DNA of 64,000 nucleotides, from positions 1-64,000 of the forward strand of contig JAJYTH010000002.1 in assembly GCA_021793175.1 (NCBI GenBank). Reading direction: 5' to 3'. The stretch's first letter is position 1; each line of letters starts with the position of its first letter. Source of the DNA: Actinomycetes bacterium (GTDB taxonomy: Bacteria > Actinomycetota > Actinomycetes > Mycobacteriales > Pseudonocardiaceae). The position numbers and the translations under genes are program-made. Shown here piece after piece: positions 14,226 through 24,891 of the stretch. The notes under the pieces were generated by a model. That model searched no databases. It saw only the letters and a program-made list of their open reading frames with translations, and had not been told where the DNA came from.

Positions 14226-14813
14226 GTGTCAGACTTGGTTTCTGTGGCGACACCTTCCCCTTCCCTCGACCGAGCAGCGAAGATCGAATTGGCTCGGTTG
14301 GTCACTGAGCTCTGTGTGGTGCACGGCAAGGTCACCTTGGCTTCCGGTGCCGAAGCCGACTACTACATCGATTTGCGGCGGGCCACCCTGCATCACGGGG
14401 CGGCTCCCCTGATCGGCAAGTTGTTGCGTCAGCTCACCTCTGACTGGGACTACGTAGCTGTCGGTGGGCTGACCCTCGGCGCCGATCCCGTAGCCACCGC
14501 CATGCTGCATTCCGCCGCGGCCGACGGTGTCGTGTTGGACGCGTTCGTGGTGCGCAAGTCATTCAAGGAGCACGGCATGCAGCGGCGCATCGAGGGCATG
14601 GAGGTGGCCGGGCAGCGGGTACTCGCGGTCGAGGACACCTCCACGACCGGGGGCAGTGTGCTCACCGCCGTCGACGCGCTACGGGAGGCCGGCGCGACCG
14701 TGGTCGGTGTGGCCACGGTGGTGGACAGGGCGACGGGGGCCAAGGAGGCCATCGAAGCCCGGGGTCTGCCCTACCGGTACCTCCTCGACCTGGACGATCT
14801 CGGGCTCACCTGA
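14226..14813 (+). CDS. pyrE: Orotate phosphoribosyltransferase
   Basis: GTG start in frame with ORF 13890..14813; PRPP-binding loop VLAVEDTSTTGGSVLTAVDALREAG, and FVVRKSFKEHGMQRRIEG. Confidence 0.93.
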   Translation: MSDLVSVATPSPSLDRAAKIELARLVTELCVVHGKVTLASGAEADYYIDLRRATLHHGAAPLIGKLLRQLTSDWDYVAVGGLTLGADPVATAMLHSAAADGVVLDAFVVRKSFKEHGMQRRIEGMEVAGQRVLAVEDTSTTGGSVLTAVDALREAGATVVGVATVVDRATGAKEAIEARGLPYRYLLDLDDLGLT

Positions 14814-14912
14814 CCTTTCGTCCGATTCGTCGGTCGATTTCCGGTCCATCGGGTGTCTGTTCGGAGTACCGTTGCCCTGTTTTTCCCGGGTAACGACACG
14901 GACAGGTGAACG

Positions 14913-15299
14913 ATGCTGGAGTTGCTGACGGCGCTGACGACCGGGATTCATTTCCTGGCTCTGCTCTACATCGGCCTCGGCGGGTTCCTTGCTTGGTACT
15001 GGCCGAGGTCGATTTTCGTGCACGTCTTCTTCGCGCTGTGGGGCGTGGCGGTCAACGTGCTGCCGTTGTCGTGCCCGTTGACGGAGTTGGAGGACCGGCT
15101 GCGGGAGCTGCGAGGACTCGGACCTTTGCCGGGCGGGTTCAACGAGTACTACATCTACGGCACGTTGTTCCCCCGCGAGCTGCTTCCCGTCGTGGGGATC
15201 GGCGCGCTGGCGCTCGTGGTGTTCTCGTATGTGGGCGCCTACGTGCGCTGGCACGTCCGGCAGAGGGAGCCGAGGGCTTCGGAGGCGACGGCGGAGTGA
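14913..15299 (+). CDS. DUF2784-like integral membrane protein
   Basis: 128 aa, 3-4 TM; IHFLALLYIGLGGFLAWYWPRSIFVHVFFALWGVAVNVLPLSCPLTELEDRLR resembles DUF2784. Confidence 0.75.
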   Translation: MLELLTALTTGIHFLALLYIGLGGFLAWYWPRSIFVHVFFALWGVAVNVLPLSCPLTELEDRLRELRGLGPLPGGFNEYYIYGTLFPRELLPVVGIGALALVVFSYVGAYVRWHVRQREPRASEATAE

Positions 15300-15355
15300 A
15301 CGACCGGGCGAGCCGGGAACCGGGGGTGAACGACCGGGCGGACTCGGGACGGACG
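15296..15355. repeat. 30-bp direct repeat (two copies)
   Basis: GTGAACGACCGGGCG recurs exactly at 15296-15310 and 15326-15340, in the convergent intergenic space. Confidence 0.8.
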
Positions 15356-15359
15356 ATCG

Positions 15360-15884
15360 TCAGGACGGGGTTTCGATCCGGGGGACCTGCGCGGAGCCGC
15401 CGGCGGGTGTGCTCGCTCCGTCCTCACCGTGTCCGTTCCTGATGTGTCCGCCGTTTTCGACGTGGTTGTCGTTCTTGCCGTTCCTGCCGTTCGGGATGGC
15501 GGCGGCGGTCGGGGGAAGGGGTGCCTGCTCGTCCACCAACACTCCACGTTGGTGGTTGACCCTCTCGGCCTCCTGGATGGCGAGCGCGCGTGCCAGCTCG
15601 GTGATCTGCTGGGTGGTCCCACGGAAGCGCAGGTAGGTGTTCAGCATGCCGAACACGAACGCCACCACGAGCAGGTACAGCAGCAGGTCCGCTCCACGCC
15701 CGATGCCGAGCTGGTGGGCGACCCATGTCGTGTGACTGGGGAACAGGACTGCGTAGGCGTTCAAGGCGAGGAAGAAGAAGAAACCGATGCGCTTGCTCGC
15801 CTGCATGCGGACGTTGTGTTTGCGGCTGACGAAGTAGAGGAAGATGCCGCCGACCGCAGCCAGTAGTACGACCTGAGCCAGCAT
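15360..15884 (-). CDS. DUF2304-like membrane protein
   Basis: MLAQVVLLAAVGGIFLYFVSRKHNVRMQASKRIGFFFFLALNAYAVLFPSHTTWVAHQLGIGRGADLLLYLLVVAFVFGMLNTYLRFR; adjacent to a GT2. Confidence 0.8.
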   Translation of the reverse strand: MLAQVVLLAAVGGIFLYFVSRKHNVRMQASKRIGFFFFLALNAYAVLFPSHTTWVAHQLGIGRGADLLLYLLVVAFVFGMLNTYLRFRGTTQQITELARALAIQEAERVNHQRGVLVDEQAPLPPTAAAIPNGRNGKNDNHVENGGHIRNGHGEDGASTPAGGSAQVPRIETPS

Positions 15885-15892
15885 TGACGAAT

Positions 15893-16573
15893 TCACCCCC
15901 GGTCGCGCAGTGACAGATCGAACAGGATGTTTACCCCGTTGACCAACGACTGACCCTTGCTCTTGGAGTAGTCGGTGTACAGGATCCGCACGGGGATCTC
16001 GCGGACACGGATGTTGTTCTGAGCGAGGAACGTCACGATCTCCGAGGCGTGAGCCATCCCGTTCATGCTGATACGCATCCGTTCGGCGACCGAGCGGGTG
16101 AGTACCCGTAGGCCGTTGTGGGCGTCGGTGAGCCGGAGCTTGCGGACGTTGGGGCTGAGTGCGACCGCGGTACGCAAAGCCACCCGTTTGAGCCACGGCA
16201 CCTGACCGGACTTCTCGAGGAACCGGGAGCCTAGAACCGCGTCCGCGTCCCCCGCCCGGGCGACCTCGATCATCCGCTCCGCGTCACTGACCTGGTGTTG
16301 ACCGTCGGCGTCGAACGTCACGAAGTACTCGGCGCCCGACCGGGCCAGCGCGTAGGACAGTCCGGTCTGCAGCGCCGCTCCCTGCCCGAGGTTGATCGGG
16401 TGTCGTACCAGGTGAGCCCCCGTGCCGGCGATCTTGTCGGCGGAGTCGTCGCCTGAGCCGTCGTCCACGCACACCACGTTCGGGAAGGTCTCGAGTACGT
16501 GTTCCACCACGTCGGCGATCACCTGGCCTTCGTTGTAGACCGGAATGACCACCCAGACGTCTTCGTAGCTCAT
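15893..16573 (-). CDS. Glycosyltransferase family 2 (dolichol/polyprenyl-phosphate sugar synthase-like)
   Basis: MSYEDVWVVIPVYNEGQVIADVVEHVLETFPNVVCVDDGSGDDS...FVTFDADGQHQVSDAERM. Confidence 0.9.
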   Translation of the reverse strand: MSYEDVWVVIPVYNEGQVIADVVEHVLETFPNVVCVDDGSGDDSADKIAGTGAHLVRHPINLGQGAALQTGLSYALARSGAEYFVTFDADGQHQVSDAERMIEVARAGDADAVLGSRFLEKSGQVPWLKRVALRTAVALSPNVRKLRLTDAHNGLRVLTRSVAERMRISMNGMAHASEIVTFLAQNNIRVREIPVRILYTDYSKSKGQSLVNGVNILFDLSLRDRG

Positions 16574-16604
16574 CTGGTTCTCCCGAGTGGCGAGACGCGA
16601 AAAT

Positions 16605-17678
<1,074 letters not shown>

Positions 17679-17890
17679 TCACGAGGAGCATCACCGGGCG
17701 GAGGGAAGCGCCGTCGGAGAGTGTACGCCGTATGAGTGACCTACTGGCGTGGTACCCGAGAGCCCGATGATCGCAGACGGTACGGAGGTGGTCAGGGGCG
17801 CGAAGTCCGCGCCCCACGGTGTGATTAGGCTGCGTTTTGACATCTCACACATCTCACCCACGCCTGTGCCACAGAAGGGGACGGTCTTTC

Positions 17891-19180
17891 GTGAAGATCG
17901 CGGTCATCGCCCTGGGGAAGATTGGGCTTCCGCTCGCCGTTCAGTTCGCCTCGAAAGGCCATGAGGTCGTGGGCGTCGATGTGAATGCCGATGTCGTCGA
18001 GCAGGTCAATCGTGCGGTCGAACCGTTTCCCGGTGAGGCGCGGCTGCAGGAGAAACTCAGCGAGTTGGTGCCCTCGGGCGCGCTGCGCGCCACCACCGAC
18101 TACGGCGACGCGGTCCCCGGTGCGGACGCGGTGGTCGTGGTCGTGCCTTTGTTCGTGGACGAGGAGGCCCGTCCGGACTTCGCGTGGATGGACGCCGCGA
18201 CGGAGGAACTGGGCCGCCACCTGACCGAGGGCACCCTGGTTTCCTACGAGACCACGCTGCCTGTCGGCACCACACGCAACCGCTGGAAGCCCACGTTGGA
18301 GAAGCTCTCCGGGCTCAAGGAGGGCACCGACTTCCACGTGGTCTTCTCGCCGGAACGTGTGCTCACCGGTCGGGTGTTCGAGGACCTGCGCAAATACCCG
18401 AAGCTCATCGGTGGGTTGTCCTCCGAGGGCGCGCGCCGGGCGATCGAGTTCTACGAGGCCGTGTTGGACTTCGACGACCGTCCGGACCTCTCTCGCCCGA
18501 ACGGCGTGTGGGACCTGGGGTCGGCGGAGGCCAGCGAGCTGGCCAAGCTGGCGGAGACCACGTACCGGGACGTCAACATCGGCCTGGCGAACCAGTTCGC
18601 TCGTTACGCCGCCACGGTCGGTATCGACGTCTACCAAGTCATCGAGGCGGCCAACTCCCAGCCGTACAGCCACATCCACCAACCGGGTATCGCCGTCGGC
18701 GGGCATTGCATCCCGGTCTACCCGCGGCTGTACTTGTGGAACGACCCGGAGGCGAGCGTCGTGCGCGCGGCTAGGGCGACCAACGCGGGCATGCCCGAGT
18801 ACACGATCGGGCTGTTGGAGGGCGCGCACGGTGACTTGAGCGGTGCCCGGGTCGTCGTGCTCGGCGCCTCTTACCGCGGCGGTGTGAAGGAGACGGCGTT
18901 CTCCGGTGTCTTCGCCACTGTGGAGGCACTGCGTTCGCGCGGCGCGACGGCTCTGGTGCACGACCCGATGTTCTCGGACGAAGAACTGCGTGGGTTCGGT
19001 TTCGAGCCTTACCATCTGGGAGAAGAGGTCGACGCCGCCGTGGTCCAGGCCGATCACCGTGAATACGCCGAGATCGGGCCGGACGACCTGCCCGGTGTCC
19101 GGACCTTCGTCGACGGTCGCCGGGTGAGTTCCGCCGACCGCTGGCCCGGCGTCACCTACCGGGTGATCGGCAAGGCGTAG
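17891..19180 (+). CDS. UDP-N-acetylhexosamine 6-dehydrogenase (WbpA/WecC-type nucleotide-sugar dehydrogenase)
   Basis: GTG start; VKIAVIALGKIGLPLAVQFASKGHEVVGVDVN; SPERVLTGRVFEDL; catalytic-Cys motif GIAVGGHCIPVYPRLY. Confidence 0.9.
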   Translation: MKIAVIALGKIGLPLAVQFASKGHEVVGVDVNADVVEQVNRAVEPFPGEARLQEKLSELVPSGALRATTDYGDAVPGADAVVVVVPLFVDEEARPDFAWMDAATEELGRHLTEGTLVSYETTLPVGTTRNRWKPTLEKLSGLKEGTDFHVVFSPERVLTGRVFEDLRKYPKLIGGLSSEGARRAIEFYEAVLDFDDRPDLSRPNGVWDLGSAEASELAKLAETTYRDVNIGLANQFARYAATVGIDVYQVIEAANSQPYSHIHQPGIAVGGHCIPVYPRLYLWNDPEASVVRAARATNAGMPEYTIGLLEGAHGDLSGARVVVLGASYRGGVKETAFSGVFATVEALRSRGATALVHDPMFSDEELRGFGFEPYHLGEEVDAAVVQADHREYAEIGPDDLPGVRTFVDGRRVSSADRWPGVTYRVIGKA

Positions 19181-19204
19181 TGAGCATCCACCGCGATCGA
19201 TGAA

Positions 19205-19804
19205 ATGAGCAGCATGTCGTTCATTGCCGCCGGAGCCGACGTGGCGGAGACCGCGAAGCTCGGCAAGGGAACCAAGATCTGGCACCTGGCACAGGTGCGT
19301 GAGGACGCCGAGCTGGGCGAGAACTGCATCGTCGGGCGCGGCGCCTACATCGGCACCGGGGTCCGGGTCGGGGACAACTGCAAGATCCAGAATCTTGCGT
19401 TGGTCTACGAGCCCGCCGAGCTGGCTGCGGGGGTGTTCATCGGGCCCGCCGTGGTGCTGACGAACGACACCTACCCGCGCGCGGTCAACCCCGACGGCAG
19501 CCTGAAGAGCGCCTCCGATTGGGACGCCGTCGGCGTCACCGTCGACGAGGGAGCCTCGATCGGTGCCCGCGCCGTGTGTGTGGCTCCGGTTCGGATCGGC
19601 CGATGGGCCACGGTGGCGGCGGGTGCCGTGGTGACCAAGGACGTGCCCGACTTCGGCCTCGTGGCGGGCGTGCCCGCGCGCCGGATCGGCTGGGTCGGCA
19701 AGGCGGGTGCGCCTCTGCGGCAGCAGGGGGAGTGCTGGGTGTGCCCGGTGTCCGGTGACACGTACGTGGAGGCGGACGGGGTTCTGACCGAGGCCACCGA
19801 CTGA
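19205..19804 (+). CDS. Left-handed beta-helix N-acetyltransferase (WbpD/WlbB-like)
   Basis: AKLGKGTKIWHLAQVREDAELGENCIVGRGAYIGTGVRVGDNCKIQN hexapeptide repeats; C-terminal GVPARRIGWVGKAG as in WbpD-type enzymes. Confidence 0.85.
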   Translation: MSSMSFIAAGADVAETAKLGKGTKIWHLAQVREDAELGENCIVGRGAYIGTGVRVGDNCKIQNLALVYEPAELAAGVFIGPAVVLTNDTYPRAVNPDGSLKSASDWDAVGVTVDEGASIGARAVCVAPVRIGRWATVAAGAVVTKDVPDFGLVAGVPARRIGWVGKAGAPLRQQGECWVCPVSGDTYVEADGVLTEATD

Positions 19805-19833
19805 CGGCGACCGACAACGACCGAAAACTCTTG

Positions 19834-19872
19834 AAAAGCCCTGGTTCCCCGAAAGGGGACCAGGGCTTTTTT
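19834..19872 (+). terminator. Rho-independent terminator
   Basis: AAAAGCCCTGGTTCCCC-GAAA-GGGGACCAGGGCTTTTTT; long stem with one bulge and a T-tract. Confidence 0.95.
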
Positions 19873-19883
19873 CACCGGGGTCC

Positions 19884-21953
19884 TCACCAGTTCGTCGCCC
19901 GGACGATCTCGTCCTCCAACAGGGGGGCCAGTGTCCGGGAGTAGGTGGCGGTCAGGTGAGCATCGTCGTAGTAGACCAGCACGTTGCCGATGACGGGAGG
20001 ACATTCGCTCTCGGGGCACACGTACGGGGTCATGTCGATGAAGGTCACGTTGTCCGGCACACCGGTCAGTTCCAGTGCGGGATCGGTCGGCGCGTGACTG
20101 TACGAGACCGGTGAGGTGCATTCCTCGGCGGTGCGGGTCGACAGGCACTCGGCGCCCTCGGCCTCGACGCGGGGAAGGTCGCGCACCCCGATGACGTCGA
20201 TGCCGAGTTCGTCCAGTTGTCGCCACCGCTCGACGAAACCCGGAAACGTTTGTTCCCCCTGGTCGGGGGTGGCCCGAGTCGAGGAGGTCAGCACGACGTC
20301 GGGGCGGAGCTCGGTCAACTCACGCATCAGGTTCTCGCGCCATTCCAGGCACTCCGAGTAGACCTGTCCGTCGGTCGTCAAAGGAGTGTCGGTGCTGAAC
20401 TGGCAGGAACTTTTGGTGATGTTGTATAGCTTCCACCCGTTGGCGTCGGCCACTTCCCGCAGAGCCGGATACCAGTGCGCGCTGCGGGAGGCGCCCACCA
20501 CGGCGATGCTGTGCTCGGCGTTGTCCGGGCCGTGTTCGCAGACCATCGCCTCGGTCTGTTCGAGGGTGGCGTGGCAGCCCTTTTCGTAGGTGTCCGGCAG
20601 GTCGGCTCGGGCGTTGGCGAGGTCGGGCCGCACCGGCGGGGAGGACGAGTGGTCCGCGAGTTCGGGTTGTACAAGTACCCGCGCCCCGGGGTACAGGGCC
20701 ACGTTGTCCGCCGCCGACGCCGCCAGGTGTTGTTCCCTGTCGAGTCGCGTGGTCCAGAGTGCCGTGACCACGAGGACCGGGGTCAGGAAGAACGCGACGA
20801 CCGTGATCGCCCAGCCGACACTGGAGCGAGAGTGGGTGAAGGCGTTGACCGGCTTCTCCAGCAACGTCCTGGTCAACACCGCCAGCAAAAGTGAGACGGC
20901 CAGCACCGCCAAGCCACCGTGGAGGCTGGCCACCGAACGGTCGGTGACCGCGAGGTATACGACCAGGACCGGCCAGTGCCAGAGGTAGAGGGCGTACGAG
21001 AGGTCTCCCAGAGACTTCAGCGGTCGCGACGTGAGAAGGCGGTCGGCGCCGAAGCGGTTTCCGGTCGTGCCGGCGAGGAGAACGAGGATCGCCGCCCCGA
21101 CGGGCCACAACGCCACGTATCCGGGGAACATCGTGGACACGTCCAGCAACGCCCCACACGAGATCAGGGCGAGCAACCCCAACCAGCCCAACGCCACCCG
21201 GAGTCGTTCGGGAAGCCGCAGGTACGGAAGCACCACGGCCAGAAGACCGCCGAGCGCGAACTCCCACAGTCGCGCACCGAAGTCGAAGTACGCCCAGGCC
21301 TGGTTGGACTCGGTGATGAAGACGGAGTAGCTCAGCGAGCCGACGAACACCGTGGCGCACAGGACGAGCCACACCTTCGCCACGTCTCGTCGCAGTCTGG
21401 TCGCGAAGAAGGCCGCCAGAGCCATCAACACGGCCCAGACCAGGTAGAACTGGCCTTGCATCGACAGCGACCAGATGTGTTGCACGGGGCTGGGCAGTTC
21501 GGTGCGGTCCAGGTAGTCGACCGCTTTGGTGGCCAGGGCCCAGTTCTCCAGGTACAGCGCCGCGGCGATCGTCTCCTCGATGGTGCCGCGCCAGCGCGCT
21601 CGGGGCAGCCACAGGTAGGTCGCGACGAGCACACTGAGCAGGACGACCGCCACCGGGGGGAAGAGGCGTTTGAACAGCCTGCTCCAGAAGGCCGCGAACC
21701 GAACCCTTCCGTGGGGCTGCGCCATGCGTAGCAGCGAACCGGTGATCAGGAAACCGGTGAGCAGCAGGAAGACGTCCACGCCGCCGGAGACCCTGCCGAA
21801 CCAGATGTGGTAGATCGCCACCAGGAGCACGGCGATCGCCCGCAGGCCCACGATCTCGGGCCGGAACCCGCCGCGACGCGGTGTCGGGGGCGGCTCGGAG
21901 CGGTCGGTGGGCAGCTCGTGGGAGGGGCGCTCTCGCAGCGTCGTCGGTCGCAT
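19884..21953 (-). CDS. Acyltransferase-3 (OafA/YrhL-type) with C-terminal SGNH-like domain
   Basis: 689 aa; FRPEIVGLRAIAVLLVAIYHIWFGRVSGGVDVFLLLTGFLITGSLL; many TM; C-terminal VVGASRSAHWYPALREVADANGW...YDDAHLTATYSRTLAPLL. Confidence 0.93.
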   Translation of the reverse strand: MRPTTLRERPSHELPTDRSEPPPTPRRGGFRPEIVGLRAIAVLLVAIYHIWFGRVSGGVDVFLLLTGFLITGSLLRMAQPHGRVRFAAFWSRLFKRLFPPVAVVLLSVLVATYLWLPRARWRGTIEETIAAALYLENWALATKAVDYLDRTELPSPVQHIWSLSMQGQFYLVWAVLMALAAFFATRLRRDVAKVWLVLCATVFVGSLSYSVFITESNQAWAYFDFGARLWEFALGGLLAVVLPYLRLPERLRVALGWLGLLALISCGALLDVSTMFPGYVALWPVGAAILVLLAGTTGNRFGADRLLTSRPLKSLGDLSYALYLWHWPVLVVYLAVTDRSVASLHGGLAVLAVSLLLAVLTRTLLEKPVNAFTHSRSSVGWAITVVAFFLTPVLVVTALWTTRLDREQHLAASAADNVALYPGARVLVQPELADHSSSPPVRPDLANARADLPDTYEKGCHATLEQTEAMVCEHGPDNAEHSIAVVGASRSAHWYPALREVADANGWKLYNITKSSCQFSTDTPLTTDGQVYSECLEWRENLMRELTELRPDVVLTSSTRATPDQGEQTFPGFVERWRQLDELGIDVIGVRDLPRVEAEGAECLSTRTAEECTSPVSYSHAPTDPALELTGVPDNVTFIDMTPYVCPESECPPVIGNVLVYYDDAHLTATYSRTLAPLLEDEIVRATNW

Positions 21954-21979
21954 GCCGTGTCAGGACCTCTTGGGCGTGT

Positions 21980-23122
21980 TCAGGGCAGCAGATCGGCTAC
22001 GACGGTCTTGAGTACCTCGCGGTCCTCGGCGGAGTTGAGCACCTTGGCCGCCGTGTGCGCGTTCTGCTTGTAGGTTCTGACCTGTTGTTCGTCCAGCGCG
22101 GCGAGGGTCTCGCGCATGGCTTCGGCGGAGGCGTCCCGCGCGATGGCGCCCAGTCGATGCTCCGAGATCAGTCGGTCGGTCTCCGGGGCCGAGCCGAACA
22201 CCACGGCCAGCCGCGCCTGCACGAAGTCGAAGATCTTGTTGGGCAGCATGAACCGGTGGTTGGGGGTGAGCGGGGGCAGGCTGAAGACCCCCACGTCGTA
22301 GGAGTTCAACGTCGGCACGAGTTCGTCCGGCGTGACCGGCGGGTGCAGAGTGATCCGCGGGTCGCCGCCGATCAACGCGCGGAGGCTGTCCAGGTACCGG
22401 CCACCGTCACGGCCCGGAACCAGGTAGAGGTCCAACGTGTAGGTCTCGTCCAAGCTGCGGACGGCCTCGATCAGCGCTTCGATGTTGCGGCCGGGGACAG
22501 CGCCCCCGCTGTGTACCAACCGGATCCTGCCGTTTCGCATCTCGCTGGGTTCCAGGTCCCGGAACGCGCCCGCGTTGCGGACGATGCGGGCGGACACACC
22601 GAACCGGTCGCGGTACAGCTCGGCGATCGAGTCGTTCACGGTGGTCACGGCGGCCATCTTCGGCAGGTACTTGCGGCACTGGTGGGTCATGAACGGTTTC
22701 ACCAGCAGCCGCCAGGACGTCACGTGCGAGCGCTCCTCCGGCGCCCATTCGTGCATGTCGGCGACGACGGGCGCGCCCTGCGCGACGTGGTGGCCGAGCG
22801 CCATCGCGCGGGCTTCGTTGGCCACCACCACGTCGAACCGTCGGCCGGAGAGCAGGTCGAGTGCGGCACGAATGGCGGGGGCCAGGAACTCGACCTTGTC
22901 GAAGCGGCGTGCGGCCAGCAGGGCGACACCGGCGGGAGTCTGGGGTAGCGAGGGCAGATTCGCGTCGATCTCCAGGTGTTCGGTGGCCGCCCGCGGTTTG
23001 TCGCCGAACCCGACGGTGGTCACCTCGCCGAGTTCGGCGAGTACGTCCAGCTGCCGAAGCACGCGCGAATCCTGGTTGATATCCGAGAAAGAGATGCAGA
23101 GTATGCGCCCACCGTCGGCCAT
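21980..23122 (-). CDS. Glycosyltransferase family 4-like
   Basis: GRILCISFSDINQDSRVLRQLDVLAELGEVTTVGFG...LPNKIFDFVQARLAVVFG. Confidence 0.87.
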   Translation of the reverse strand: MADGGRILCISFSDINQDSRVLRQLDVLAELGEVTTVGFGDKPRAATEHLEIDANLPSLPQTPAGVALLAARRFDKVEFLAPAIRAALDLLSGRRFDVVVANEARAMALGHHVAQGAPVVADMHEWAPEERSHVTSWRLLVKPFMTHQCRKYLPKMAAVTTVNDSIAELYRDRFGVSARIVRNAGAFRDLEPSEMRNGRIRLVHSGGAVPGRNIEALIEAVRSLDETYTLDLYLVPGRDGGRYLDSLRALIGGDPRITLHPPVTPDELVPTLNSYDVGVFSLPPLTPNHRFMLPNKIFDFVQARLAVVFGSAPETDRLISEHRLGAIARDASAEAMRETLAALDEQQVRTYKQNAHTAAKVLNSAEDREVLKTVVADLLP

Positions 23123-23211
23123 GGGCGCGGAGTCTAGCGGAGGCCGGCGGGCGGCATTCTCGGTGCTGTTTCCGGTCACCGGCTCGTCGCGGCGATGGGT
23201 GTCCGCGCGGG

Positions 23212-24732
23212 TCACGCAGCCCGAGCGCCCGTGGAGCGCCGGGCGACGGTCATCAGGTCGCCGCGGTGCAGAAGCATCCAGCCGAGCGCGAAGACCACGA
23301 TCATCCCGAGGTCGAGCCAGCCGGGCCCGGTGTCGGGGCGCAGCAGTATCAGCACGGCCGCCAGGACCGCCCCGGCCAGAACGCGGAGGAAAAGAGGCGC
23401 CCAACGGTGCCGGTCCCGCCGCCAGACCAGGACGACGGGCACGCAACCGGTGACCGCCATGCCCGCGAGGTAGCCGAGCGCGATGCCCGTCACCGACAGT
23501 TCGGGAAGCAGGGCTATCCCGACGCCCAGCCCGATCACCAGTCCGGCGGTGCGGATCAGTGCCACGGCTCGCGCGCCGTGCCTGCTGTAGGACCTGATGG
23601 ACTCACTGGTCACAGTGGACACTGTGAGCAGGAAGGTGGCCAGGAGCAGCACCTCCAGGACCGGGACCGCCTCGGACAGCTGTGGCCACACCAGGCCGAC
23701 GAGGAGCCTGCTGCCCACCAGCAGAACCCCGAAGGCACCGCCGACCACGGTGATCAAGGTGCGTTGTGCGAGGTCGGTGTACTGCCGCACGGCGTGGAGA
23801 TCACCGCGCCCGACCGCGCCGGACAACGCGGGCAGCAGCAGCAGGCTCAGCACGGAACCGATCATCGAGGCGGGAGTGGCCAGGGTCAGGGCCGCCGCGT
23901 AGGCGTCGGCGCTCACCGCGTCACCGGTCTGGCGTGCCAACACCATGGTCAGTTGCAGGAATCCACCGGTGGCCAACGAGCCGAGGACACCCCACGCCAC
24001 GAACCGGTTGATCTCGGTGCGTAGTTCCCGTCGGATCGATCCTGAGCCGGACCGGGGCCAACCGGCCACCGTGTAGACGAGGTAACCGGCGGTCAGCGGC
24101 AGAAGCAGCGCCGCGTGCCAGTCGAACACGAGCACCAGCACCAGACCTGCCACGGCGACGACGAAGGACAGCGCGTCCCACACCGTGGCCCGCAACACCC
24201 GTCCGGTCGCGTACTGCACGCCGCGCACGAAGGTGTGACCCGACATTCCGACGGTCAGCAGTGCGACCGACAACCCGGTCACGAGTTCGCCCGGTTCGAG
24301 CACGAAGTAGCTCAGCGCCCCGGCGAACACTCCGAGCACAGCCGAGGTCAGTAAGGACAGCCGGGCCAGAAAACGGGTCAGTGCCGCCCGCGTCGGGATG
24401 TCACCCGCCTCTCGGGCCACGAACTTGGCCGCCGCCGCCCCCAGGGAGGTGGGCCACAACATCGTGGCGAGCATCGCGGTGGAGATCGCGCTGTTCGTCG
24501 CCGACAGAAAACCGGCGGGCAGGGTGCGGCCGACCAGCAGGCTGTAGACGAACCGAATCAGTCCCTGCACCGCAAGCCCTATGGCGGAGACCACGCCGCG
24601 CTGGGCTGGTGGCAGCGACACCGCGTCCGTACGCGAATCGGGGCGGGTCAGCAGAGAGCGACGGTGGCCGATGAGCTCGACCCGGGTGTCGGTACCGTCG
24701 GTGCTGCTCTCGGGCACGGGCATGGATTGCAC
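23212..24732 (-). CDS. Polysaccharide flippase (Wzx/MOP-superfamily)
   Basis: 506 aa with about 14 hydrophobic segments; VVSAIGLAVQGLIRFVYSLLVGRTLPAGFLSATNSAISTAMLATMLWPTSLGAAAAKFVARE. Confidence 0.85.
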   Translation of the reverse strand: MQSMPVPESSTDGTDTRVELIGHRRSLLTRPDSRTDAVSLPPAQRGVVSAIGLAVQGLIRFVYSLLVGRTLPAGFLSATNSAISTAMLATMLWPTSLGAAAAKFVAREAGDIPTRAALTRFLARLSLLTSAVLGVFAGALSYFVLEPGELVTGLSVALLTVGMSGHTFVRGVQYATGRVLRATVWDALSFVVAVAGLVLVLVFDWHAALLLPLTAGYLVYTVAGWPRSGSGSIRRELRTEINRFVAWGVLGSLATGGFLQLTMVLARQTGDAVSADAYAAALTLATPASMIGSVLSLLLLPALSGAVGRGDLHAVRQYTDLAQRTLITVVGGAFGVLLVGSRLLVGLVWPQLSEAVPVLEVLLLATFLLTVSTVTSESIRSYSRHGARAVALIRTAGLVIGLGVGIALLPELSVTGIALGYLAGMAVTGCVPVVLVWRRDRHRWAPLFLRVLAGAVLAAVLILLRPDTGPGWLDLGMIVVFALGWMLLHRGDLMTVARRSTGARAA

Positions 24733-24891
24733 AGTATCCGGCTATCCGTTTCCGACTCGAAAGCACCTGCCGGGTTGATGTCGATCACGCTGTACGACCT
24801 TCGGCGTGTCTCGGCCGCTGCCAAGATGGAGCCGAAGCAGGAATACAGTGAACCCGAACAATTCTTTCCGAAACGATCTTGAGGACGTCGC

